Assembly (NCBI GenBank): GCA_049889415.1
Contig: JBMHDL010000006.1
Span: 186,001-250,000, forward strand
DNA length: 64,000 bases
Source: JAYQKL01 sp049889415
GTDB taxonomy: Bacteria; Pseudomonadota; Alphaproteobacteria; RS24
Direction of reading: 5' to 3'
Made by a program: the position numbers and the translations under genes. The stretch's first letter is position 1. Each line of letters opens with the position of its first letter. Shown here piece after piece: positions 26,360 through 36,700 of this stretch. A model generated the notes under the pieces. That model did not search any database. It was not told the DNA's origin and saw only the letters and a list, made by a program, of their open reading frames with translations.

Positions 26360-26401
26360 TAAGTGGAGCCTAAGTGGAGCCTAAGTGGGGCCTAAGTGGC
26401 C
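26360..26401. repeat. 11-bp tandem repeat across the csp stop codon
   Basis: Four units of TAAGTGGAGCC or close variants follow one another (26360, 26371, 26382 and a shortened copy at 26393). The last copy contains the csp stop codon and its last codons; the others extend into the 3' untranslated region. Read on the csp strand, each unit offers another in-register-looking CACTTAG, so the array seems to have grown from the gene's own end. Confidence 0.9.
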
Positions 26402-26595
26402 TCAACCAGATTGACCGCAGAGAATTTACCGTTGTTTCCTTGCTGCTTTTCGAAAGAAACTTTCATGTCTTCTTTCAGGGTCAAACCACTTGCCTCAACA
26501 GCCGAAATATGGACAAAAACATCGTCTTGACCTTCAACGGCAATAAAGCCATAGCCCTTATCCGCATTAAACCATTTAACTGTACCGGTAATCAT
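26392..26595 (-). CDS. cold-shock domain protein (Csp)
   Basis: A 67-residue single cold-shock domain, an RNA/ssDNA-binding OB fold. The two RNP motifs are KGYGFIAV and DVFVHISAV, after the start MITGTVKWFNADKG. The ATG at 26595 has AAGGA seven bases upstream, so the longer open frame to 26655 is not used. The region upstream to 26883 holds no gene and probably carries its promoter and leader. Confidence 0.95.
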   Translation of the reverse strand: MITGTVKWFNADKGYGFIAVEGQDDVFVHISAVEASGLTLKEDMKVSFEKQQGNNGKFSAVNLVEAT

Positions 26596-26883
26596 TTTCA
26601 AATCCTTTGAAACTCTCATTTGCGTCGCGCTTGAAGACAAAGAAATTATTTTCAATGACTGGCTGGCCCAAAGAGAAATAAAGTGCGAAGGACAGTTGTG
26701 TGCTGATTAACACAGATGTTCGTGAATGTGTAGAAAACATTATCACGCTTTTGGAAGCGGTCAGGCTGGGTTCGGGCACTTGCTTACTATCTCAAAGTGT
26801 TGACATCAGCAAAATATGTCCATGGAGGGGTGTTTCGCTTTGGCTGATGAAAATATGAGCCTTGTCTTGGCTGTGCGCCCCTG
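26596..26883. other. non-coding gap upstream of csp
   Basis: 288 bp between csp and the end of the membrane-protein gene. I see no convincing ORF, RNA gene or terminator. It must contain the csp promoter on the minus strand and may contain a cold-responsive leader, but I cannot identify one by eye. Confidence 0.5.
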
Positions 26884-27819
26884 CTATTGCGCGGCTTTGT
26901 GCACGGCAATGACATCGGTCATGCCGGGCGGGATCGTGAACAGGCGGGTCGTCACCAATGTACGGTTCTGCTCAGGGATGGCGCGGCCACTGGTGTCAAT
27001 CTGCCAATTGGTCAGGACCTGATCATTCTGGCCCATGAGATAGATGTCAATTTTCCCCATTTTCTGCGGGTCGGAACTGTTATTATATAGGTCAATATTA
27101 ATCAGCAGGGTTTCCCCCAGCCGGCTGTCGAGGGTTTCGTGAGTGACGGAAACAACTTGAAGGCCGTCCTCCAGGCCGGTGGTGTTGGGGGGTGGCGTCA
27201 GGCCTTTCTCAACGAAAATATAAAAACCCAGACCGGCGACAAGGATCAGGCTTAAAAGAAAAAGGGTTCCGGCCATGCGCTTCAGGCCGGATTTTTTGGG
27301 CGGTGTCATCAAATCACCGGCCAAGGCGGGAGCGGTGGCGGATGGGGTCGTGAAATCCGCCGCGGCTTCCAGGGGGGCAAGCGTATCATCAATAACGAGC
27401 GTGTCATCAATGAAAAGAATGACGTCCTCATCCTCGCTCGTATTCTCGACTTCAGTGTCAGCGTCAGTTCGGTCTTGCACGGCGTCAAAACTGTGTTCCG
27501 GTTCCGGGTTGCGCGCGTCCTCACCAAGGGCGGTTGGTTCATCATTCTGCGCATCATTTTGCGCGGCGTCAGTCGTTACTGTGGCTTGCGTGGTCCCTGC
27601 GGTTTCCGGTTCTGCAGGGGGCGGTAATTCTTCCCCGGTCTGCGCTTGATGAATGAAGCTGGCGAGATCAAATTCAGAGGCCGTCTCACCATCCGTCGAC
27701 TCCTGAGGCGTCAGGTCCATTTCGTCAATCTGGTCCAGCGCGTCGATCGCGTCAGCAGTGAGTTTTGAGGCCAGGGACCCCTGTTTCTTTTTCGATTTGA
27801 ACCTGAAAAACCGCAACAC
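26884..27819 (-). CDS. single-pass membrane protein, divergent to the TPS locus
   Basis: A 311-residue protein I cannot assign by name. It begins with a basic patch (RFFRFKSKKKQ), then has about 150 residues of acidic, disordered-looking sequence rich in D, E, T and A, one membrane helix (MAGTLFLLSLILVAGLGFYIFV, about residues 181-203) and a C-terminal beta-rich domain with INIDLYNNSSDPQKMGKIDIYLMGQNDQVLTNWQI and RLFTIPPGMTDVIAV. That last part resembles DUF3426/FxLYD-type extracytoplasmic domains. The likely topology is an acidic cytoplasmic tail with the beta domain in the periplasm. It shares a 96-bp upstream region with tpsB, which suggests but does not prove a link to the secretion locus. 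Confidence 0.75.
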   Translation of the reverse strand: MLRFFRFKSKKKQGSLASKLTADAIDALDQIDEMDLTPQESTDGETASEFDLASFIHQAQTGEELPPPAEPETAGTTQATVTTDAAQNDAQNDEPTALGEDARNPEPEHSFDAVQDRTDADTEVENTSEDEDVILFIDDTLVIDDTLAPLEAAADFTTPSATAPALAGDLMTPPKKSGLKRMAGTLFLLSLILVAGLGFYIFVEKGLTPPPNTTGLEDGLQVVSVTHETLDSRLGETLLINIDLYNNSSDPQKMGKIDIYLMGQNDQVLTNWQIDTSGRAIPEQNRTLVTTRLFTIPPGMTDVIAVHKAAQ

Positions 27820-27827
27820 ATCACCAT

Positions 27828-27857
27828 TTGAATAAACAATTCAAATCATACTATAAT
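27828..27857 (+). promoter_or_regulatory. sigma-70-like promoter of the two-partner secretion operon
   Basis: TTGAAT at 27828-27833 and a perfect TATAAT at 27852-27857 are 18 bp apart, putting the start of transcription near 27864. TTGAA and TTCAA arms form an inverted repeat around the -35 element (27828-27843), a possible operator. The predicted start would leave no leader for the GTG at 27865 but a 50-base leader for the TTG at 27916. Confidence 0.6.
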
Positions 27858-27915
27858 TTAATTCGTGAAACGACCAAACGAATTGTTCGGTCGGTCGGAG
27901 GGGCGGGAGTTAAGG

Positions 27916-30450
27916 TTGCGTAGTTTCGGGCATTTCTTTGTGGCTGCCACTGCCGGTTTTGCAAGCGTTGATGCTTTTGCTGAGTTGCCGGGAGATGCAT
28001 GCCCGCGACCGGTGGCCGCATTCCACATCAGCTCGCCGCACACTCTGTCGAATGACTTCATGGCGGCCCTGACAAGCCTCGGCATGCCGGCCTGTTATGG
28101 TACGGGCAGTTCCGTCGCCGTCACTGAGGCATTGGCCGAAAACCTGATGGCCAACAGCCTGGCTTTTAACACCATAGATGTGCAGACTCCGGATGAAGCC
28201 GGGGTGGTGCATGTAACGGTGAATGTCAATGGCACCTTGCCGGAAACAACCAGTATTTTTAAACCGCTTCGGCCCGGAGAAGTGGATCTGTCGGTTTCAA
28301 AAATTGTCGGCATTCCCAGTGAGGGCAGTCGGGTCAAGCTTTTTGCCGCCTTGTCCGGGAAAAGTGCCAGCAGCCTGAAAACGGGCCTGAGCGTGATATG
28401 GCTGCGCGACGGCTCGGCAGTGCCGGGGGCGGACGGCATTGACTATCTTCTGACAGGCGAGGATGTCGGGGCCGTCATCTCGGCGCGGGTTTCTGTGCTG
28501 GGGGCCGACGGTCGCCCGCAGGTGACAAAGCTTGTCAGCATGAGCCAGCCGGTGCAGGAAGTCGAGAAGCTGCCCTATCTGGACAGTCTGGAGATTACCG
28601 GCATCCCCGCTGCAGGCAATGAGCTGACGGTCCTGTATGAGTTTACCGACCCCAACCCGTCGGACGCTGAGGGCGATACGGGCATTGTCTGGCTGCGGGA
28701 TAATAAGGTCATTTCCGGGGCCGTCGGGCCCAGTTATGTTCTGCAGCCGGCGGATATTGGGAAGCAGATTTCGGTCCGGGTCATTCCGCGTAGCGATGAC
28801 GGGCTGGAGGGGCGAGCTGAAATCGCGGTCCTGCCGCGCAGGATTGCCGGCTCTGCGAAGGTGGTGGAGACACTCCGCAAACCGGACACACCGCCTAAAG
28901 TTATCGCTGAAGGTCTGACCTTCCGGCCTGGCGATACGGAATTGTTCACCGGTCTGTCCTATGAGGCCTCCGGCCTGCTGACCGAGCAGGATTTTGCTGC
29001 AGTGACGCAGGATTTGCAGGGCCGCAAGATTGACCGCGACTTGATGCGGGAGCTTCTGGAGCGGGTCAATGCGCTTTATCTTGAGCGCGGCTACGAGCTG
29101 TCCCGTGCCCTGCTGCCACAGCAGCAGATTGCCGGCGGCATTGTCCGTCTGCAATTGGTTGAAGCCAAAATCGGGGCGCTTGAGGTCAAGGATGCTGACC
29201 GGCTCTCCCCCTCTTTTATCATGAGGTCGCTTGGCATTCAGCCTGGCGACTGGATTTCACTGTCGGCTCTTGAGACGTCGCTGCGCCGTTACAACGCCAC
29301 CAATAAAAGCAAAATCACAACCGAGGTTGCTGCCGGTTCCGAATTTGGCGAGACCGATGTGTTTATTAAGGTTCAGGAGCCGGACTTTGTTGAGCTGCCC
29401 AGCTTGCGGGCGGATAATTATGCTTCGGATGTGTCGGGCTTCAATCAGCAGTCCCTCAACATGACATTCAATAATGTGCTCGGCCATGATGATGAAACGA
29501 CCATCAGCTATCTTGACAGCCGGGGGACGCGGTCGGCCAGCCTGAGTTTTTCAATGCCCCTCAACACATCGGGGACCAATCTTTCGCTCAGCGCGACCAA
29601 GTCCAACACACGGTTTGTCGAAGACGGGCCGGGTGCGTCGGATACGGTCGGCACACGCGGTGACAGCTATGTGAACACCATCGGCATTTCCCACCCGCTT
29701 TATTTCGACGACAAGCTGGCCGTGTTCGGCGCCTTCTCGATCGCCGACAGCTATTCCGATGTGACTTTGATCAATTCCCTGGAAAAGCTGACCGAGACAA
29801 AGATCACCAAGCTGTCCGTTTCGCTGCCCGTCAGTTATGAGGCCGATCGGTTTAAAATGTCGCTAACGCCAAGCGCCAATATGCTGGACACGTCAACAAA
29901 GTCAGAGGTTTTCGGGGCTCTGAACGATGACTGGCTTCAGGTTTACAAGCTTGACGGCTCCGCTTCACGTTACATCAACAAATATCTGACGGTCAGCGGT
30001 CGTTTTGAAAGCGCCTATACCAGTGACAAGCGATCGCTGAATTTCCCATCAGAGGTCATCACCATTGGCGGACCGCGCTCGGTGCGCGCCTATCAGCCGG
30101 GGGCGTCGAGCGGCATGAAGGGCTATCTGGTTTCGCTTGAGGCGCGGTCCGAGTTGGCCAATTGGGGGCTTGTCACCCTACCGGAGTGGATGCCGAGCGT
30201 GCAGCCATACATCTTTTATGATTATGCCTTTGCCCAGAGCCGTGCCGACATCAGAAGCCGTGAAGATTACTGGTCCGGCTATGGTATCGGGGTCTCGATC
30301 CCGGTCTTGACCGACTATCTGAGTTTCGACATTTATCATGCGCGTGCCCTCGACAGCAGCGTGCATGAGGCTCAAAAAGAGGCCGCCAGGGATGAGCCGG
30401 TTAAATTTTCCCTGGTGGCGCGCATTAAATTCAATGATGACAAGGAATGA
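27916..30450 (+). CDS. TpsB two-partner-secretion outer-membrane transporter (FhaC/ShlB type) with Ig-like N-terminal domains
   Basis: Omp85-family pore that exports the giant TpsA encoded downstream. I choose the TTG at 27916: GGGAG lies upstream and it gives a compact signal peptide (MRSFGHFFVAATAGFASVDAFA); a GTG at 27865 has no ribosome site. The 844 residues then hold a short unknown segment with Cys29 and Cys60, two Ig-like repeats (about 125-214 and 222-312, each with WLRD, then DYLL/SYVL and ADIGKQISVRV-type ends), two POTRA domains (about 332-410 and 415-492) and a 16-strand-type barrel. ITIGGPRSVRAYQPG holds the family's essential VRGY-like loop-6 arginine. The barrel ends in ARIKF followed by five charged residues. 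Ig-like domains ahead of POTRA are unusual; typical members have about 550-600 residues. Confidence 0.9.
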   Translation: MRSFGHFFVAATAGFASVDAFAELPGDACPRPVAAFHISSPHTLSNDFMAALTSLGMPACYGTGSSVAVTEALAENLMANSLAFNTIDVQTPDEAGVVHVTVNVNGTLPETTSIFKPLRPGEVDLSVSKIVGIPSEGSRVKLFAALSGKSASSLKTGLSVIWLRDGSAVPGADGIDYLLTGEDVGAVISARVSVLGADGRPQVTKLVSMSQPVQEVEKLPYLDSLEITGIPAAGNELTVLYEFTDPNPSDAEGDTGIVWLRDNKVISGAVGPSYVLQPADIGKQISVRVIPRSDDGLEGRAEIAVLPRRIAGSAKVVETLRKPDTPPKVIAEGLTFRPGDTELFTGLSYEASGLLTEQDFAAVTQDLQGRKIDRDLMRELLERVNALYLERGYELSRALLPQQQIAGGIVRLQLVEAKIGALEVKDADRLSPSFIMRSLGIQPGDWISLSALETSLRRYNATNKSKITTEVAAGSEFGETDVFIKVQEPDFVELPSLRADNYASDVSGFNQQSLNMTFNNVLGHDDETTISYLDSRGTRSASLSFSMPLNTSGTNLSLSATKSNTRFVEDGPGASDTVGTRGDSYVNTIGISHPLYFDDKLAVFGAFSIADSYSDVTLINSLEKLTETKITKLSVSLPVSYEADRFKMSLTPSANMLDTSTKSEVFGALNDDWLQVYKLDGSASRYINKYLTVSGRFESAYTSDKRSLNFPSEVITIGGPRSVRAYQPGASSGMKGYLVSLEARSELANWGLVTLPEWMPSVQPYIFYDYAFAQSRADIRSREDYWSGYGIGVSIPVLTDYLSFDIYHARALDSSVHEAQKEAARDEPVKFSLVARIKFNDDKE

Positions 30451-30465
30451 GAGAGGGAGTGAGTT

Positions 30466-30756
30466 ATGGAAGAGAAGCGTGATTGGCTGTTGATCGGACT
30501 TGGTTTGTGGGGCTTGGCATCAGCCATTGTTCTGGGCATTGTCGCTTGGAACCACTTGTCCAATTCCGTTTATACCTCAGGTGTGCAGACCGGAGCGACA
30601 CAGGCGGCGGCGACAATTTACAATGACATTATCGACAAATCGGCGAACAATAAGTGCAACACGGTGTTTGTGCAGTATGAAGGCCGCAGGGTTGACCTGA
30701 TCAATACGCGGTGCCTGCAGGTGCAGCCGGAGGAGGGCGAAGAGAAGGCTGAATAA
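30466..30756 (+). CDS. small single-helix membrane protein between tpsB and tpsA
   Basis: A 96-residue protein of no recognised family. Residues 7-27 (WLLIGLGLWGLASAIVLGIVA) form one membrane helix after a charged MEEKRD, so the N-terminus is probably cytoplasmic and the rest periplasmic. The tail has two cysteines (CNTVFVQYEGRRVDLINTRC) able to pair and an acidic end. A strong ribosome site (GAGGGAGTG) precedes the ATG; the gene sits 15 bp after tpsB and 17 bp before tpsA, so it is almost certainly translated from the same message. A role in secretion is inferred from position only. Confidence 0.8.
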   Translation: MEEKRDWLLIGLGLWGLASAIVLGIVAWNHLSNSVYTSGVQTGATQAAATIYNDIIDKSANNKCNTVFVQYEGRRVDLINTRCLQVQPEEGEEKAE

Positions 30757-30773
30757 CAGCCTTCGGGTGGGCC

Positions 30774-33700
30774 ATGGCTAAGGTGGTAAAACAGAACGGC
30801 GCCAAGCTGATTTCCTATGTGCTCGGTATGACACAGGTGGTTGTGCCGCCCATGGCCTATGCCCAATCCTCAAGCGCGCAGATTGTCCCAGACGGACGGA
30901 CCCAGACAGCCTTAAGTGTGAGCGGCAATGTCACGGATGTGCGCACCCAAACCATTCAGGGTACGACGGGGCTGAACTCCTTCTCGGTGTTTGATGTCCA
31001 TCGGGGCAATCAGGTCAATCTGCACCTGCCCGACAGCACCGACAATCTGATCAACTTTGTCCATGACAAGGAGACCCGTATTGACGGGCTGTTGAACGCC
31101 TACAAGAACGGTCTGGTCGGCGGCAATGTGTATTTCCTTAACCCGTATGGCATTTATGTCGGCGAGAGCGGCATCATCAATGCCGGTCAGGTCAACCTGC
31201 GGACCCCGACGCATGACTTCATGGCCAATCTGTTCCAGCCGACCGGCTTGATGTCGCCCGGCGTGGTCAGTCAGGTTCTGTCAAATGGTGTGCCGGTGTC
31301 GCGCACTGGACTGATATCCGTTACCGGTCAGATCAACGCGCTGGAAGCCGTCTCCGTGGAAGCCGGCCGGATTGATGTCAGCGGCGCCATTGAAACCGGG
31401 GAGCCGGCGCGGCTGGCGATTGAAAATGTCGTCAATAGCGGGCAGGGCGACACCCAATATGTTGACCTCGACGCCCCGTCCGCCGCACCGGATGTGCGTC
31501 TGGCTGCCGAGACGGATCTGGTCATCACCGGGCGTGTTGCGGCTGAAAGCGCATGGACGCCCCTGCCCGGCTCCGTACATATCACGGCCGGGGACAATCT
31601 GACGGCGGGCAATGGCGCTGATATCAGTGCTGACGGCTTTGGTGACGGGTCCCATGGCGGCACAGTGGTGTTGTTTGCCCAACAGCGCGCCCTGATTGAA
31701 GACGGCGCCCGGTTGAGCGCCAATGCGACCGGCGACGGGGATGGCGGCTTTGTCGAATTTTCCGCCCGCGAAACGGTTGAGCTTGCCGGTGGCCGGCTGG
31801 AGGCAACCTCTGAGACTGGTGCGGACGGCACTGTCCTGATTGACCCTGAGAATATTGTTCTCTCCAGTGACCTGCTGCGTGATGACGGCGTGGCTGATGG
31901 CGGCAATTCGGGCGGCGGCACCAGCTGGTCTGCCGGTGCCCTCACCCTGCAGGCCGATGACACCATCACGCTTAATGCTAACGTCACGGTTTCAAGCCGC
32001 GATGTATCCAACCCGTCGGTCGTCGCCAATCACGAGACCGGGGCGTCAATCGGTAATTCCGGCAACATCACATTGGAGGCCGATAACATCACCCTCAATA
32101 GTGGCGCCAAAATCCTGGCCCATGTTGAGGATGGCAGCACTTATGCTGCCGGTGATGTGGCATTGCGGGCGCACAGCGAGAACAGCTCGGCCATTTCCCT
32201 CACCTCGGCGACCCTGAGTGGGGATGCGATAACGCTGGACGCGCGTGCCGTCAACAGCCCGCTCTCGGTATACTCAAACCCACTGTCGACCGCCACCAGC
32301 TCCATCGCTCTGACATCCAGCACCATTAGCGCGGCCGGCAATGTTTCCATCTCGGCCACCTCCTTGCAGGACAAGGCTGCTGCGACGGGTGCTCTGGTCA
32401 GCTTCGACGCGCGCACCGCCTCCGCTTCGGTCAGCGTCTCTGACACCGGCATCACCTCCGCAGGAAATGTTTCCATCCTGTCGGACGCAGATATCGTGAC
32501 GGATTTGACTCCGACGGGCTGGGCCAGCTTCTCAACTGTGTTGCCGCTGAATGTTCAGGCGGCGGTGACGACGGCAACGGCCACAACAACGCTGGATGGC
32601 GGGACCAGCATCACGGCCACCACCGGCAGCACCAGCGTTGACAGTCAGGCCGGCACCAGCTCCACCCTTTATGCCGAGGCGAACTTCCCGGCTGTCGCTT
32701 TTACCGGTGCCGTCGGCGTTTTGACAACCCGGGCGGAAACTCTGATTGAGGGGACCACCGACATTGAGACCCGCGACAGCCTGTATGTCGGGTCACAATC
32801 CAACACCATTTCCAATGCCGTGGCTGACGCCTCTTCCGGGGCAGGCGGTCTATCCGGGGCGTTGGGGTTCGCCGTATCCCTGATTGACTCCAGCAGCACG
32901 GTCAAATTTCAGGGCGGTGCCGCTGCTGATGTCACCGGCGGCGACATGACCGTCAATGCCGATAATGTGTTGCAGAATTTGACTGCAGCGCGCGCGGCCA
33001 ATGACGCAACGACCGAAGACGCCGAAAACGCCTTTTCCGACGGCATCGACTCCACCCCCGGCATGGACACGATGATTGGCGGCCAGTCCATCGGCGACAT
33101 TTTGAAGGATACGTTCAACACGGCCTTGGGCAATGTGACGGACAGTTTGACCGGGGGCAATGATGCGGATACAGACGGCAGCACTTTGCAGGTGGCCGGC
33201 GCGGTCGGTTTTTCGCGGGTGGACAACACCACCTCCGCTTTTATCGGGACATCCGATGATGCGGCAACCGTGGCGCCGGATATTTATGCCAATGCCTTGA
33301 CGGGCCGCGCCCGCAGCGTCGTCCAGTCCCAAACCGTCGGTTCCGGCCAGGCTGAAGATTATGACAATGGCGGCTCCGCCGGTATCGGCATTCAAATTGC
33401 CGCCAATGAGGTCAGTGCAAATATTGGTGGCAATGAAAATGCTGACCTGACGCTCAATGTGACGGATCTGCGTGTGCAGGCTTTGACCGAAAGTTACCGC
33501 TCAGATGTCGGCAATCAGAACCGCTTTGGCGTCATTGCCACCGCCGGTGCTCCGACAGCCGGCGAGGACGGGATTGGGATTGCCGGCGCCATTGCCGTCA
33601 ACACCAATGAAACCAACCGTTATCTTGCTGAGTTGGATGATGATACTGATGTCACGTTGAGTGGCAATGCTGATACACTTGTTGAGGCCACAGGGGACAC

Positions 33701-36700
33701 CCGTACCACCGCTGTAGCCGATGGGTCTGATGCTTCAGAGAGTGCTGTTGATGGGGTGTTTGACGCCTTTGACAGTGATGCCGACAGTGACGGGGATGGC
33801 GCTGATGCGCCGGCCGGTGGAACCGTCGGATTCGGCGCCTCGGTGGCGGTCGCCACGTCAAACAACGAAACCATTGCGCGGGTGAATGGCGGTAACACTT
33901 TCAGCTATCTGGATGATTTGACGGTGCGGGCTACGGCCAATAATGAAACCCGAACCGAAGCTGATGCCGGGGGCAAGGGCGGCATTGCGATTATTCCGGT
34001 TGCTGCGGTCACGGTGGCGCGGAATACGACGACAGCTGAGTTGAACTCCGGCACGAATTTGTCCATGGGCGGCGATTTGACCGTGACCGCCGACCAGATC
34101 GTCACGGCCAGTGCTGCCGGAACGGGTAATGCCGTCTTAAGCGGGGATGACGCTAATGCCGCCATCGGCATGGCAGCCGGCTTGGTGATCAGCACGAATG
34201 ATGTTGATGCCAAAATACTCAGGAGCGCATCGACGGCTGGAGACGTGACCCTTGCAGCCCTGTCCGCTACCGACATCACTTCGGGCGGTCAGGCCGGCGC
34301 CAATGGTGATGACGATGATGATGACAGCAATAATGAAGAGGAAAGCGGCAATGACCTCGCCGCTGGCACCGGGGCCATGGTCGGCATGGGTAACGCCTTT
34401 GCGGGTGGTGATGATGTGGCCGTTTCCGACATTACCGACAACCTCAACACCGATACGGATGCGCTGGGCGGTGCAGCAAACGGTGCCGGTGATGCGGATG
34501 AGAACAACAGCCTGACCATTGCTGCAGCCTTTGCCGTCAATTATTTGGAGGATCGAACCGATGCGCTGGTCGGGGAAGGCATCAGCCTTGCCGGTGGCGT
34601 CATCGGCATATCCGCCAACCGCAATACGGATGTCAACGCCGTGGCTGACGCGTCAGCTGACAGTGGCTCCTATAATCTCGGCGGTGCGGTCGGCCTGAAT
34701 ATTGTTGATGTTGCCTCGCTGGCCGAGGTGGATGCCAATGCGGTCATTAGCGGGACCACCGTATCCGTTGGAGCGGGTATGCGCAGCCTGATTGAGGGCG
34801 CGGATACGGACAGCGTCAATGAAATTGTCTCTCAGGCAACGGCCGGTGTCGGAACGGGTGAGTTTTCACTCGCCGGCGCGGTCGGACTGAATGTGGTTTT
34901 GCGCAATCAGTCGCAGGCCCTGCTGGATGCCGGGTCGACAACCACTGCGGGTTCTGGATTGAGCGTCACGGCGCTGGCAGACACCAGCTACACCACCAAG
35001 GGCAAGGCGACCGTCGGGGACACCAATTCCGTGTTCACCGGCATTGACGGTTTCCTGTCCAGTCTGGACGATATGGAGGCCCTGATTGACGGGGTGATGA
35101 CCAGCCTGGGTGTTGGCGATGCCGATGACGCTGAAGATGTGGCCTCTGACTCAGGGGGCGAAGAAGAAGAGGGGGCGGAAGGCAATGTCGGCATTGGTGC
35201 CGGCTTCGGCATCAATCTGGTCTTCAATGACAACACGCTCGCCAAGGTTGCCAATACGGCGACGTTGAATGGCGGGGCCGCTTCACCGGACCTCACCGTG
35301 TCAGCAACCAGCACCACAGCCACACGCACTGAAGCGGAGGCCGGGGCCAAGCCGGATGAGGATAGCGGCTCGACCGCCAAGACTTCACTGGATGCCGCGG
35401 TTGCCGTGGCCATCATCAACAAAACCGTGGATGCCTCCATTGGCACCGGCACCAATCTGGATGAGTTGGGGGCCCTCTCCATCACTGCCACCGGCACGAG
35501 CGATGCCTTCTCCCGCGCCCATGGTGAGGTTGAGGCCGAGGAGTCGGCTGTCGGGGCCAGTGTAGCGGTCGCCGTCACGCATGGTGACGTCACCGCCGCG
35601 CTGAACAGGTCGGTCGATGACAGTACGGGCATTACAGTCAGCGCCGTTACCGACACCACCGATGTGGCGCTGGCTGATGCCGTTGCCGCCGGGACGGTGG
35701 TGCGCGACTATGCCGATAAGCTGAACATCGGTGAAAGTGACCTGCTTGGCACGGATGCGCTGTCCAACAGTGATGACAGCGAGAACCCGTCCAGCCTGAA
35801 AGCGCTGGGCGGTGGCTTCAGTGACGGTGACGGGGCGTCGTTTGACACCACCGGTGACAGTTTTGATGGTGGCTCGGAGGGCGGCGACGCCAATCAATCC
35901 GGTTCCGTCAACATCGCCGCTTCGGTTTCCGTCAACTGGACCGACCATGATACCAGCGCCACCATCGCTGACGGGGTGAGCCTGACCAGCACCGGCAATA
36001 TTTCGGTGCTTGCCGACAGTGATGTCAATTATCGCACCCGCGGGTCCGGCATGGCGGTTTTTGCCGACAATGCCATTGGCGTCGGGGTCGGCATATTGAA
36101 AACCGGTCAGGACACGAGCGCGATACTTGGTGACAATGTCACGATTACGAGCGCCAATAATGTGTCCGTGCAGGCTCTGACCAGCGAAAACCAGGGCACG
36201 GATCCGAATAATAATGACACGTCATTTGGCGGGTACGCTTCCGCCGAGGGCATAGCCGGTGCAGGCGGCGGAGATCTGGCCGTTGCCGGCTCCCTTGGTC
36301 TGGTCTATTCCGATGACAGCCAGGCGGCACAAATCGGCACTGGCGGGGATATCACCAATAGCGGTGATTTGACCATCCGTTCACGGGCTACCAATAAAAT
36401 CGTCAACCGCGCCTGGGCGCTGGCCGTTGCCAGTGACGCCACCTGCTCGGATCCGGGCAATTGTAATTCCGACAGCAACAAGACTGCGGTCGGCGCCAGC
36501 ATTGCGGTGAATGTCGTGACCGACACCAATCTCGTGCAGTTGGGCGAGGATACGACCGTGACGTCAAGTGGCAGCGCGACGATTGAAGCGGAAGATCTCA
36601 GCCCGCTCAATGCTGAATTTATCCTCGACCCCGAAGACGACAGTACCAGCACCGAGGATTACATCACCGGCAATTACACCACGCTATTGCAAAATGCCTC

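Noticed and set aside
27865..27867. GTG start for tpsB
   Set aside because: No ribosome site, predicted transcription start only one base upstream, and it places the signal peptide internally; TTG 27916 fits better.
34300..34356. Asp-rich stretch as an RTX calcium-binding repeat
   Set aside because: It lacks the GGxGxDxUx nonapeptide; only an acidic loop can be claimed.
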